From: an uncultured Trueperaceae bacterium
GTDB taxonomy: Bacteria > Deinococcota > Deinococci > Deinococcales > Trueperaceae
DNA: 64,000 nucleotides
Assembly (NCBI GenBank): GCA_937873495.1
Contig: CALMXZ010000007.1
Location: 1-64,000 of the forward strand
Direction of reading: 5' to 3'
Below are positions 54,529 through 63,496 of this stretch, piece by piece. The notes beneath the pieces were generated by a model, which saw nothing but the letters and a program-made list of their open reading frames with translations, searched no databases and had not been told where the DNA came from. Every line of letters starts with the position of its first letter. Within the stretch, counting starts at the first letter, position 1. The position numbers were made by a program, and so were the translations under genes.

Positions 54529-55154
54529 CCGACGACCTCGCCGGCCGCTACCTCGAAGAGCGGCGTCTCGCGCGCACCCCTGAGGATGACGTGGCAGGCG
54601 CGGCAGCGAGGCTCGTAGCTCTCGGCCGCGCCGACGAGCACGGTCGGGTCGTCGTAGTGGGCGGGTTTGCCGCGGATGAGGCGCTGCGTCCTTGTGGCGG
54701 CGAGGCCGCAGCGGCAGATGGCCGTGAGCTTCTCGACGACCTCCGCCCGGGCGATGAGCTCTGGCATCGGACCGAACGGCTCGCCGCGGAAATCGAGGTC
54801 GAGCCCCGCCACGATGACACGCGTGCCGCCGTCCGCCAGGCGCTGCACGGCGCTTACCACCCCGGCATCGAGGAACTGCGCCTCGTCGATCGCGACGACC
54901 TGCGTATCGGGCTCGAGGCGGGCGAGCAGCTCGGTGGAGCCGGAGACGAGTTCGGCCTCCAGGGTGCGACCCGCGTGGGAGGCGACGGCCAGCTTGGCGT
55001 ACCGGTCGTCGATGGCGTGCTTGAAGACCTGGACGCGCTGTTTGGCGATGACGGCGCGGGTGACGCGGCGGATGAGCTCTTCGCTCTTGCCGGAGAACAT
55101 GGGGCCGGCGATCACTTCTACCCAGCCGCTCGAGAAGGCGTGTCCCAACTGCAT
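54525..55154 (-). CDS. tdk: Thymidine kinase, TK1 type
   Basis: The ATG at 55154 is chosen because a TACCAT box lies 7 nt upstream; an in-frame ATG at 55163 is inside that box. 209 residues. P-loop GPMFSGKS (17-24), the DEAQF motif ([14 protein letters not shown]), the [12 protein letters not shown] lasso region and zinc-binding cysteines (CRCG, CRACH) are all visible. It phosphorylates thymidine for nucleotide salvage. The gene leads a co-directional set with the SARP-like regulator, the 90-residue protein and the giant VWA gene. Confidence 0.93.
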   Translation of the reverse strand: MQLGHAFSSGWVEVIAGPMFSGKSEELIRRVTRAVIAKQRVQVFKHAIDDRYAKLAVASHAGRTLEAELVSGSTELLARLEPDTQVVAIDEAQFLDAGVVSAVQRLADGGTRVIVAGLDLDFRGEPFGPMPELIARAEVVEKLTAICRCGLAATRTQRLIRGKPAHYDDPTVLVGAAESYEPRCRACHVILRGARETPLFEVAAGEVVG

Positions 55155-55161
55155 GGCGCTC

Positions 55162-55167
55162 ATGGTA
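55162..55167 (-). promoter_or_regulatory. Leaderless -10 box, thymidine kinase
   Basis: TACCAT on the minus strand, 7 nt before the ATG at 55154. Confidence 0.5.
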
Positions 55168-55304
55168 TCGCCACGGCCAACGGGGCGGGCGGCCCCCGGC
55201 ATGGCGGCTGGCGCACCGGCACGCCCCGGTCGGCGGTGCGAGCGGCCCCGCCTTGGCCGGCGGCGCAAGGTAGCCCCGGCTTCTGGCGCGGCCTACGCCG
55301 GTGC

Positions 55305-55310
55305 TAGGCT
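55305..55310 (+). promoter_or_regulatory. Leaderless -10 box, hslV
   Basis: TAGGCT lies 6 nt before the GTG start at 55317. Confidence 0.5.
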
Positions 55311-55316
55311 CGGCTG

Positions 55317-55940
55317 GTGAACCGCATGCACGGCACCACCATCGTCGCCGTCCACAAGGACGGCGTGACCGCGATCGCAGGCGACGGCCAGGTGACCATG
55401 GGCGAGACCATCGTCAAGCGTGGGGCGGTGAAGGTCAGGCCGCTGGCGGACGGGGCCGTGCTGGCCGGCTTCGCCGGGACGGTGAGCGATGCCTTCACCC
55501 TGTTGGAGAAGTTCGAGGGCTACCTCGAGAGCGCCAAGGGGAACCTGGTCAGGGCCGCCGTCGAGACCGTGAAGGAATGGCGCACTGACCGCGCCCTGCG
55601 CAACCTGGAGGCGCTCCTCATCGTGGCGGACTCCGAGCAGATCCTCACGCTCTCCGGCGTGGGCGACGTGATCGCGCCGGACGAACCCGTGGCGGCCGTC
55701 GGCTCGGGCGGTCCGTACGCCCAGGCCGCGGCCACTGCCCTTATGCGCCATAGCGACATGAGCGCGGCCGAGATCGCCAGGACGGCCCTGCTGATCGCCG
55801 CCGAGATCGACATCTATACGAGCGGCAACGCCACCGTTCTCACGGTCGGCGACGACGAGCCCGCGGCGGACGCGGACGGCTCGGTCACGACCGATCCGGT
55901 GGTGCCCGGCGCCGCCGCGTCCGACGACGCGTCCGGCTGA
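55317..55940 (+). CDS. hslV: HslV (ClpQ) peptidase subunit of the HslUV protease
   Basis: A 207-residue protein from a leaderless GTG. MHGTTIVAV resembles the N-terminus of Gram-positive ClpQ (HATTI), where processing exposes the catalytic N-terminal Thr/Ser. AGDGQVTMGETIVK, GFAGTVSDAFTLLEKFE and GSGGPYAQAAATAL are HslV signatures. A 35-residue acidic tail (DDEPAADADGS...) extends beyond the usual end. HslV forms a double hexamer capped by HslU. The partner gene begins only at 63497, with three unrelated genes in between, unlike the usual hslVU operon. Confidence 0.93.
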   Translation: MNRMHGTTIVAVHKDGVTAIAGDGQVTMGETIVKRGAVKVRPLADGAVLAGFAGTVSDAFTLLEKFEGYLESAKGNLVRAAVETVKEWRTDRALRNLEALLIVADSEQILTLSGVGDVIAPDEPVAAVGSGGPYAQAAATALMRHSDMSAAEIARTALLIAAEIDIYTSGNATVLTVGDDEPAADADGSVTTDPVVPGAAASDDASG

Positions 55941-55982
55941 GGCGCCGGCGGCCCAGCGGCGCGGCACGGACGCCGCCGAGAG

Positions 55983-57659
55983 TCATGGGGTCACGACCAA
56001 CCGCGTGGCGAACGACCCGGTGGCGGGCACCGCCAACGAGTACGCCCCGCCTACCTCGGACAGCGCCGTGATGGTCCAGGTGATCGTCGCGCTGCCTGGG
56101 TACGGCGTTACCGGGGTCAGCCGCAGCACGCGCTGGTCGTCCTCGAAAGCGGCCGTCATCGGCACGGCGACGTTACCGCCCGCCGTACCGCGAACGACGG
56201 CGTAGGCCAGGGTGGCCGGCTCCATGCGCTCGCTGAACGTGAAGACGATGGCGGTGGTGTAACCAACGTTGAAGGCGCCGGAACGCGGCGTCACGCTCAC
56301 CAGGCGGGGGTAGAGGTTGCCGGTGACGTACTCCGACGTCCACGGCACCACCAGGGCGTTGCCGGCGACGTCCTTGGCCGAGGTGGCCACCACGAGCTGG
56401 TAGGTCGTGTACTGCTGCAGCCCGCTGCCGACGGTGCACTGCATGGTGGACGGGGTGAGCCAGGTCCAGGAGCAGGCCAGGCCGGGCGAACTGCCGAAGG
56501 CGCCCTGGGTCGCCTCCTGGTCCATCGCTTCGCTGAACTCGATCGCGACGGTGAGCCTGTTCGCGACCGCGTCCAACTCGTACGTGGCCTTGACGAACGT
56601 CGGAGCCTCGAGGTCAGGCTCGGAGGCGAGCTGGAACTGGACGCGCGTGCCGGTGGCGAGGGAGTTGCCGGCGAGGTCGGCGCCGTCGACCGTCACTCGG
56701 TAGGCGTGCCCCGCCTGGAACGCGGTCGGCGTCTCCCAACGGGCCGCCGTGCCGTCCGCGCTCATGGTCGGCGCCCCCGCGAGCGTCGTGGTCGTGGCCG
56801 GGCAGTCTCCCGCGAACGCCACGCTCTCCACCTCGCAGTAGTCGGCCGCGAGGCTGAGTGCGTCCATCGGCTCGGAGAACACGAAGCGCAGGAACGGGAC
56901 CGCCCCGAGGTCGACGGAGCCGGCGGCCGGGGTGCTCGAGGCGATCGTCGGCGGCGCCATGTCCATGGGGGTGACGTCGCCCGCGTACGCCTCGGACAGG
57001 TTGCCGCTCGTGTCGAGCGCCTGCAGCCGGTAGTAGACGGCGGCGCCGTTGGCGAGCCCATCCACCGTCCAGGTGTGGCCGGCGACGGGGACGAACACGC
57101 CGCCGGTCGGGGCGGTCGGGTCGGCGCCCCACTGGAGCTGGTAACCGGCCAGGTCGGCCTCGGCACCGAGCTCCCAGTCGAGGCGGAAGCCGCCGTCCAT
57201 GGCCGTGGCGACCACGCCCGTTGGCGTCGCGGGCGGAACGTCGTCGGTGACCACCAGCGCGGTCGAGAAGGTGAGGGTCGTGGCGCCCTCCAACGGCCTG
57301 CCATCGCGGTCGGTGGCCGCGATGCTCAGCTTCACAACTTCGCCTGCGGGCCAGAGCTCCGCCGGCGCCAGCACCGCCACGTTCGGCTCCGGCCAGCCGA
57401 CGTCGGCCAGCTCGACGTCCGGCGTCACCTCGACCTGAAGCGACGCCGGGAGGATCTCCTTCGAGAAGGTCAGGGTGACCTCGGCGTCGCGCGATACCCC
57501 CGACGTGCCGTTCGAGGGACTCGTCGACACCAGCGCGGGGCGCGACCCAGGCCCGACGGGCGCGTTGGCACAGGCGGCGAGGACCGCGGCTAGTACGGCG
57601 GCGAGGATGGCGGCGAAGACGCCGACCAGGCGGCGGCGGGGTGACGTTAGGGTCTGCAT
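55983..57659 (-). CDS. Lipoprotein with Ig-like (SbsA/Big_5) and fibronectin III domains
   Basis: The ATG at 57659 follows GGAGGAG and gives 558 residues with a lipoprotein signal (AAILAAVLAAVLAAC). At least three bacterial Ig-like modules of the SbsA type are seen: LVSTSPSNGTSGVSRDAEVTLTFSKEI, IASSTPAAGSVDLGAV...FSEPMDALS, and LVSVTPRSGAFNVGYTTAIVFTFSERM; one fibronectin III domain (PPATPTGVVATAMDGGFRLDWEL) lies between the first and second. Such modules occur in S-layer and surface proteins. It is divergent from the SARP-like ATPase regulator (166 bp apart), so it may be a regulatory target. Confidence 0.8.
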   Translation of the reverse strand: MQTLTSPRRRLVGVFAAILAAVLAAVLAACANAPVGPGSRPALVSTSPSNGTSGVSRDAEVTLTFSKEILPASLQVEVTPDVELADVGWPEPNVAVLAPAELWPAGEVVKLSIAATDRDGRPLEGATTLTFSTALVVTDDVPPATPTGVVATAMDGGFRLDWELGAEADLAGYQLQWGADPTAPTGGVFVPVAGHTWTVDGLANGAAVYYRLQALDTSGNLSEAYAGDVTPMDMAPPTIASSTPAAGSVDLGAVPFLRFVFSEPMDALSLAADYCEVESVAFAGDCPATTTTLAGAPTMSADGTAARWETPTAFQAGHAYRVTVDGADLAGNSLATGTRVQFQLASEPDLEAPTFVKATYELDAVANRLTVAIEFSEAMDQEATQGAFGSSPGLACSWTWLTPSTMQCTVGSGLQQYTTYQLVVATSAKDVAGNALVVPWTSEYVTGNLYPRLVSVTPRSGAFNVGYTTAIVFTFSERMEPATLAYAVVRGTAGGNVAVPMTAAFEDDQRVLRLTPVTPYPGSATITWTITALSEVGGAYSLAVPATGSFATRLVVTP

Positions 57660-57825
57660 GTGCTCCTCCAACACCAAGAGCTTGCACCAAGACTGCCACA
57701 GCACCGCCACAACCCTGGGCGCGCGGCCCGCCTGGCGGCCGGTGTGCCGCCTCGCCCCGATGCAAACGGCGTCACACGGCGGACCGGCCGCCGAACCGTA
57801 CACTTACGCCCACAGGAGTCGAGGC

Positions 57826-60800
57826 ATGGTGAGGCTGACTACGCTCGGGGGGCTGACGTTACACCCCGGGTCCTTCACGCAACCGAAGCCGCTGATGATG
57901 CTCGCCTACCTCGCCCTGGAGGGCCGGAAGCCGCGCCGGCACCTGGCCGAGCTGCTCTGGCCCGATGGCAACGGCCTGAAGAGCCTCTCGATGGCCGTCA
58001 CGCGCCTGCACCAGGCGGACCAACTCACCTGCGCCACCGACGCGAAGCTGGTATGGACCGAGCTCGAGTGCGACGCCACGAGCCTGCTGGCCGCGCTCGA
58101 GGCCGGCGACCTGCCCACGGCGTCCGAGCTGTACGGCGGCGCGTTCCTCGAAGGCGTCACGTTGCAAGGGGCGAGCGTCGAGCTGGAGGAATGGGTGCTG
58201 GAGACGCGCGAGCGGCTGGCGGAGGCCTTCCGCGGGCTCCTCGTGCGCCACGCGGAGGAAGAGCTGAGCGCCGGCAGGCCGGAACGCGCTGCGGAGGCGG
58301 CGGCGCGCGCCTACCGGCTGCCGGGGGCCGCGCCGGCCAGCCCTGAGGACTTGCAGCGGCTGCGCCGCCTCCTGGAGTTGACGCATCACGAGTTGGCCGG
58401 CGCCGTCCTCGCGGAGCTTCGCGAGCTGGGCGTCGAGCCGGACGACGCCGCGGCCACGCCGCTCGCGCGGCTGGCACGCGGGCTGTTCGCGACCCCGTTC
58501 GTCGGCCGCGAGACGGAACTCGCGACCATCGCGAGCCTGCTCGAGAGGCACGAGACGCGGGTCGTCACACTGCTCGGCCCCGGCGGCAGCGGCAAGACCC
58601 GCCTGGCCGTGCAGGCCGCGCTGGAGGCCGAAGCGCGGGGGGGCTTCGCCGGCGCCGTGCACATCGCGCTGCTCGACGACGTCGACCGGCCGGACCTGCT
58701 GCCGGCCAGGCTGGCCCAGGCGCTCGGCCTGCAGGCGCCGCCGAGCGACGACCCGTGGCCGCAGCTGGTCGGGGCCGTCGGCGATCGCCGCCTCCTGCTC
58801 GTGCTCGACAACATGGAGCAACTGCGCGGGGCGGCGAACGACCTCGGCCGCCTCGTCGCGGCGGCGCCAGGGCTCACGCTGCTGCTCACGAGCCGCGAGC
58901 TCCTTGGGCTGCCCGGTGAGCAGGCGCTGGTCGTCGACGGCCTGGGCGTCCCTGCTGCCGGCACCGCCTGGAGCGAGGCGCTACGCTACCCCGCCGTGCG
59001 GCTCCTGAACGACCTCGCCATGGCCACCAAGGCCAACCGCGAGCTCGGCTCACAGGCCGCCGGGGTGGTGCGCGTCTGTCAGGAGCTCGGCGGCCTACCG
59101 CTCGGCCTCGAGCTGGCCGCGGCCTGGCTGCGGGTCCTGCCGGCCGACGCGCTGGCGGAGCGCATCGCTCGCGACCCCGCGGTCCTCGCCGGCGAGCGCA
59201 GCGACCCGAAGGGCGAGCGCGGCACCGCCGACGCCGGCCACGCGAGCCTGCGAGCCGTGATCGACGCTTCGTGGAGCGTGCTTAGCGCCGCGGAGCAGGC
59301 GGCGCTCGCGCGGCTCGCCGTGTTCGTCGGCGGCTTCGCGGTCGAAGCGGCCGAGGCTGTCGCCAACGTGAGCCTGGACACCCTGAGCGCACTGCTCGAC
59401 AAGTCGTGGCTGCGCTCCCCGGCCGCCGGGCGCCTCGACCGCCATCAGCACGTCTACTCGTTCACCCGCGAGAAGCTGGTGCCGCTGACGGAGGCCGCCG
59501 CGCTCGAGGAGCGGCATGCGCGCTGGTTCGCCGACCTGGCCAAGCGCAGCGACGAGCGTCTGCGCGGCCCGGACCAGCTGGAGCACCTGCGGCTCCTCGA
59601 CACCGAGCACGCCAACCTCCGCCAGGCGCTCGCCCGCCTCGCCACGACGGACCCCGCGCGCGGCCTGGAGCTGGCGGCCGACCTCGGCACGTTCTGGTCG
59701 CTGCGCGGCCACGACGCCGAGGGGCTCGGCCAGCTACTGGCGCTCATCGGGGCCGCCGAGCAAGGTGACGGGCATGGCGCCACGCGCGGCGCGCCCGGCC
59801 CGCGGCGGCGCCCCGACGAGCGCCCACCGGAACCGGCCGTGCTCGTCAAGGCACGGATCCGCGCCGCGCAGCTGGCCGAGCGGCTCGGCCGCGACGGACC
59901 GGCCGGCTCCCTCTACGAGCGCGCCCTCGAGGGAGCGTTGGCGCTGGCCGACGCCAGGCTCGCGGCCGAGGCGCACCTCGGCATCGCCGTGTGCGTGCGG
60001 CAGAACCACGGCGACTACCCCGGGGCCATGCGGCACATGGAGGCCGCCCTCGAGCAGGCCCGCGCGGCCGGCTCGCCCCTGCTCGCCTCGGACGCGCTGC
60101 GCGTGATGGGCGACCTCGTCGCGAACTTAGGCGAGTACGAACGCGCCGTCTCCTACTTCGAAGAGGCCGCCGGACTGGCCGGCGAGGGCGGCGACGAGCT
60201 GAGCGAGGCGAAGGTGGAGCTGAGCCTCTCCTCCGTCCTCGTCTACATGCGCGAGGACGGCCGCGGGCGCTGGCTCGCCGAGCGCAGCCTGGCGACGTTC
60301 CGCAAGCTTGGCGACCGCCTCGGCGAGGCCTCCGCGCTCGCCAACCTGGGCACCCTCATCGACGAGCGCGGTGACGCGCACGAGTGCAAGCGCCTCTACC
60401 GCCAGAGCCTCGCCATCTTGCGGCAGTTGGGGGACCCGCGCACGACGGCGGGGCTGCTCAACAACCTCGGCAGCGTGTGCAACAGCCTCGGCGAGTACGA
60501 CGAGGCGCGCGAGCACCTCGAGGAGAGCCTGAACTGGCTGCGGCGCGCCAGCGACGCCGCGCTGACCACGCACGCCCTCTACCTGTACGGGCTCGTGCTG
60601 CTCAAGGTCGGCGACATGACGGCCTGCCGCCGCCGCCTCGACGAGTGCATCGAGCTGTGCCGGCGCCACGGCGAGGCCTGGTCGCTCATGCGGGCGCTCA
60701 CCGTGCTCGCCAGGTGGCACAGGGCGGTGGACGACCCCACCGCCGCCCTGGACTGCGCACGCGAGGCGCAGGCGTTGGCGGAGGCGGCGGGGGACGAGCG

Positions 60801-60885
60801 CACGAGCGCCAGGGCCAAGGAGTTCATCGCGGAGTTGCAGGCCGCGAACCCGGCTTGTGGCGCCCCTGTGGCGACCTCGGACTAG
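57826..60885 (+). CDS. SARP-like regulator with BTAD, NB-ARC-type ATPase and TPR domains
   Basis: The ATG at 57826 after CAGGAG gives 1,019 residues (AfsR-like size). N-terminal winged helix (MVRLTTLGGLTLHPG...LLWPDGNGLKSLSMAVTRLHQA), BTAD helices to about 220, then a STAND/NB-ARC ATPase: Walker A GPGGSGKT (251-258), Walker B LLLVLDN (323-329), LLTSRE sensor and GLPLGLELAA. From about 660 TPR-like repeats follow (ALANLGTLIDERGDAHECKRLY, LLNNLGSVCNSLGEYDEAREHL). STAND regulators oligomerise on ligand or partner binding. It is followed after 20 bp by the subtilisin lipoprotein and is divergent from the Ig-like lipoprotein, so both are candidate targets. Confidence 0.85.
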   Translation: MVRLTTLGGLTLHPGSFTQPKPLMMLAYLALEGRKPRRHLAELLWPDGNGLKSLSMAVTRLHQADQLTCATDAKLVWTELECDATSLLAALEAGDLPTASELYGGAFLEGVTLQGASVELEEWVLETRERLAEAFRGLLVRHAEEELSAGRPERAAEAAARAYRLPGAAPASPEDLQRLRRLLELTHHELAGAVLAELRELGVEPDDAAATPLARLARGLFATPFVGRETELATIASLLERHETRVVTLLGPGGSGKTRLAVQAALEAEARGGFAGAVHIALLDDVDRPDLLPARLAQALGLQAPPSDDPWPQLVGAVGDRRLLLVLDNMEQLRGAANDLGRLVAAAPGLTLLLTSRELLGLPGEQALVVDGLGVPAAGTAWSEALRYPAVRLLNDLAMATKANRELGSQAAGVVRVCQELGGLPLGLELAAAWLRVLPADALAERIARDPAVLAGERSDPKGERGTADAGHASLRAVIDASWSVLSAAEQAALARLAVFVGGFAVEAAEAVANVSLDTLSALLDKSWLRSPAAGRLDRHQHVYSFTREKLVPLTEAAALEERHARWFADLAKRSDERLRGPDQLEHLRLLDTEHANLRQALARLATTDPARGLELAADLGTFWSLRGHDAEGLGQLLALIGAAEQGDGHGATRGAPGPRRRPDERPPEPAVLVKARIRAAQLAERLGRDGPAGSLYERALEGALALADARLAAEAHLGIAVCVRQNHGDYPGAMRHMEAALEQARAAGSPLLASDALRVMGDLVANLGEYERAVSYFEEAAGLAGEGGDELSEAKVELSLSSVLVYMREDGRGRWLAERSLATFRKLGDRLGEASALANLGTLIDERGDAHECKRLYRQSLAILRQLGDPRTTAGLLNNLGSVCNSLGEYDEAREHLEESLNWLRRASDAALTTHALYLYGLVLLKVGDMTACRRRLDECIELCRRHGEAWSLMRALTVLARWHRAVDDPTAALDCAREAQALAEAAGDERTSARAKEFIAELQAANPACGAPVATSD

Positions 60886-60905
60886 CCTCCTGTACGGGAG
60901 GCAAA

Positions 60906-63338
60906 ATGCGCAATCGAACCCTAGACGCACTCAAGGTCCCGATGTGGTTCCTCTTGGCCGCGGCGTGGCTCTCCGCGTGCTCACCCGGCAACCCGCCGAC
61001 ACCGGCGGCGCTCGACATCGTCGTCGACACGACCGTCGTTCCGCACGTGGCCGAGCTGCCCCCGTTCGAGGACGGCGGCGCGCCGCGGCCCGTGGCCGCC
61101 ATCGTCGGAGCGACCGGGAAGCCGGCCGCCTTCGTGGCGAACGAGCTCTGGCTCCAGACCGACGACGCGGCGGCACTCGACGCCTTCCTCGCCCGCTGGC
61201 ACGGCACCGTCGTGAGCAGCCTGAGCAGCGCGGACCACGGTCTGGCCGACCTGCCGAGCCAGTACCTCGTGCGCGTCGACGCGTCGAGCGCCGATAGCGC
61301 CACGCTGGTCGCCGATCTACGCAAGCTCGACCCGACGTCGCAGGGCGACTACCGCGTGTCGAGCGAAGCCGGCCTGAACCTCCTCGCGGCCGTAGGGCAT
61401 GAAGCCGCTGCCGGCGCGCCGGTGGGCCTGAACTGGGTGGGGGCGGGGGACGACTACCGCGGCTTCAGCACCACCGAAGCGCCGTCGGGCGCCCCGCTCG
61501 GCGCCAACATCGACTACCAACCGAACGCGTTCCTCTGGCCCTCCCATGGCCGGGGGTTCCCGCAGGCGACCGGGGTGGCGGAGGCGTGGCGCGTGCTCGA
61601 CATGGCAGGCAAGCTCGGCAACCGCGTGAGCCTCGCCATCCTCGACATGGGCTTCAAGCCGGACGCCGATCTGCCCGCCGGCTGGACGGCCATCAGCCAC
61701 GTGCCGTTCACCAACCCGGTCGGCACGTCCAACCTGATCGGCTGCGGCGATAGCGACTGCCCCTGGCACGGCACCAACGTCGCGAGCGCGGCGCTGGCCG
61801 TGCCGAACAACGGATTCGGCGCCGCCGGTCCGGCGGGACCCATCGCCAAGCCGGTGCTCGTCTTCACGAGCTACGACTTCTTCACGTCCATCGCCGCCCT
61901 GGTCGAGGCGCGCATCGCGGGCGCGCGCATCGCCAACATGAGCTACAGCGCCGGCGTGCCGTGGCCGCTGGCGTTCACGGTGCTGCCGTTCGAGGCGGCC
62001 ACCGCCGCGCTGCACGCCGGCGGCGTCCTCATGTTCGCCGCGGCCGGCAACGACGGCGAGAACGTCGACTCGGAGAGCTGCCTTCCCATCGTCGGCTGCT
62101 GGGAGGACACGTGGGTCACGCCGTGCGAGAACGCCGGGGTGATCTGCGTCGGTGGCCTGCGTGCCAACAGCACGCAGCGCGCGACGAAGTCCAACTACGG
62201 CGCCGAGCAGGTCGACATCTACGGCCCGTTCACGCTCTGGGTCGGACCCGACCCGGACCACCCGGACAACCGAGCCCAGGTCGTGAGCGGCACGAGCTTC
62301 TCGTCTCCGTTCGTGGCGGGCATCGCAGCGCTGATCTGGGCCGCCGATCCGGGGCTGGACAGCGATGAGGTCGAGGAGGTCCTGCTGCGCACCGCCCACC
62401 CGGCCGACGCGAACGGACCCCGCCGCGTCGACGCCTACGCGGCGGTGCTCGACGTGCTCGGCAACGTCCCGCCGTCCTTGGACCTGCCAAGCTCGCTGAC
62501 CGCCCTGCTGAACGTGCCGGCCCAGCTCTCCGTCTCGGTCTTCGACATCGAGGACCCGTTCCCGTGCTGCACGGTGACTTGGAGCTCGAACGTCGACGGC
62601 GCGCTCGGCACGGGCTGGTCGATCGAGAGGACCTTCACGACGGTCGGCAGCCGCATCATCACCGTCAAGGCCACCGACTCGGCGGGCGCCTCCTCCACGC
62701 GCTCCGTCAGCCTGAACGTCATCAACGAGGCGCCCGACGTGACCCTCACCAGCCCCGCCGACGGCGCTTCGGTCTATCGCACCGGCCCGGTCCTGCTGCG
62801 CGCCCAGGCGAGCGACAGGAACGAGCCGAACGAGGCGCTCACCTGCGACCGGCTCGTGTGGACGAGCAGCATCCAGACGGACGCCTTCCCGCAGTCGGGC
62901 TGCCTGCTGCAGACCACGTTCGCGAGCAACGGCCCACGCACCCTCACCGTCACGGCCACCGACCCCCAGGGCGCCCAGGACGCGGCAAGCGTGACGATCA
63001 CCGTGGTCGACCCGCCCGCCAACCTCCCGCCGCTCGTCCAGATCGAGCACCCCACCTACCATCAGCGCGACCTGCCGGTGAACGCGCCCATGCAGTTGAC
63101 GGGCTCCGGCTTCGACCCCGAGGGCGCGACCGCGCTCACCTACCGCTGGACGGTCCAGCTCTTCGACCAGCCCGAGATCGAGGTCGGCACCGCCGCAAGC
63201 GCGTCCTGGACCCCGTCCAATAACTACAACTTCAACCAGGCCGGCACCTACACGGTGCGCATCAGGCTGTACGTCACCGATCCGGACGGCGCCACCGGCG
63301 TCGATCAGGTCGAACTCGAGTGGGTGGTCATCCTCTGA
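60906..63338 (+). CDS. Subtilisin-like (S8) lipoprotein protease with C-terminal PKD/Ig-like domains
   Basis: The ATG at 60906 after GGGAGG gives 810 residues. The signal peptide has a lipobox (LAAAWLSAC). A pro-region of about 190 residues is followed by the S8 domain with the full triad: Asp in LAILDMGF, His in CPWHGTNVAS and Ser in VSGTSFSSPFVAG; the oxyanion Asn lies in FAAAGNDGEN. Several Cys pairs (CGDSDC, CLPIVGC) suggest disulphides. The last 280 residues form three beta-sandwich (PKD/Ig-like) modules, for example VTITVVDPP and WTVQLFDQPEIEVG. It should act outside the cytoplasm, tethered by lipid. It shares a probable operon with the upstream SARP-like gene. Confidence 0.9.
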   Translation: MRNRTLDALKVPMWFLLAAAWLSACSPGNPPTPAALDIVVDTTVVPHVAELPPFEDGGAPRPVAAIVGATGKPAAFVANELWLQTDDAAALDAFLARWHGTVVSSLSSADHGLADLPSQYLVRVDASSADSATLVADLRKLDPTSQGDYRVSSEAGLNLLAAVGHEAAAGAPVGLNWVGAGDDYRGFSTTEAPSGAPLGANIDYQPNAFLWPSHGRGFPQATGVAEAWRVLDMAGKLGNRVSLAILDMGFKPDADLPAGWTAISHVPFTNPVGTSNLIGCGDSDCPWHGTNVASAALAVPNNGFGAAGPAGPIAKPVLVFTSYDFFTSIAALVEARIAGARIANMSYSAGVPWPLAFTVLPFEAATAALHAGGVLMFAAAGNDGENVDSESCLPIVGCWEDTWVTPCENAGVICVGGLRANSTQRATKSNYGAEQVDIYGPFTLWVGPDPDHPDNRAQVVSGTSFSSPFVAGIAALIWAADPGLDSDEVEEVLLRTAHPADANGPRRVDAYAAVLDVLGNVPPSLDLPSSLTALLNVPAQLSVSVFDIEDPFPCCTVTWSSNVDGALGTGWSIERTFTTVGSRIITVKATDSAGASSTRSVSLNVINEAPDVTLTSPADGASVYRTGPVLLRAQASDRNEPNEALTCDRLVWTSSIQTDAFPQSGCLLQTTFASNGPRTLTVTATDPQGAQDAASVTITVVDPPANLPPLVQIEHPTYHQRDLPVNAPMQLTGSGFDPEGATALTYRWTVQLFDQPEIEVGTAASASWTPSNNYNFNQAGTYTVRIRLYVTDPDGATGVDQVELEWVVIL

Positions 63339-63349
63339 AGCCGGTCGCC

Positions 63350-63377
63350 GGTTGCGGCCGCGGCCGTGGCCGCAACC
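63350..63377 (+). terminator. GC-rich hairpin after the S8 protease gene
   Basis: Perfect 10-bp stem GGTTGCGGCC / GGCCGCAACC with an 8-nt interval, 12 bp after the stop. No U tract follows, so termination efficiency is uncertain. Confidence 0.5.
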
Positions 63378-63398
63378 ACGTCGTCCTCGGGTCACGAT

Positions 63399-63448
63399 CC
63401 AGGCCCGGTCGGGTGTTACCGTCTTCGGTGACGCGCGACCGGGCCTGG
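63399..63448 (+). terminator. Long hairpin upstream of hslU
   Basis: A 13-bp stem CCAGGCCCGGTCG / CGACCGGGCCTGG encloses a smaller stem (GTTACC / GGTGAC). It lies about 50 nt before hslU; it may end the preceding transcript or structure the hslU leader. Confidence 0.5.
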
Positions 63449-63496
63449 ACGGCGGCGCGGTAGCAGCTACGACCACCAGGCGAGGAAGGACCACAG

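Noticed and set aside
61317-63494. 725-codon minus-strand frame opposite the S8 protease
   Set aside because: The plus strand carries a complete catalytic triad and signal peptide; the antisense frame has no recognisable domain.
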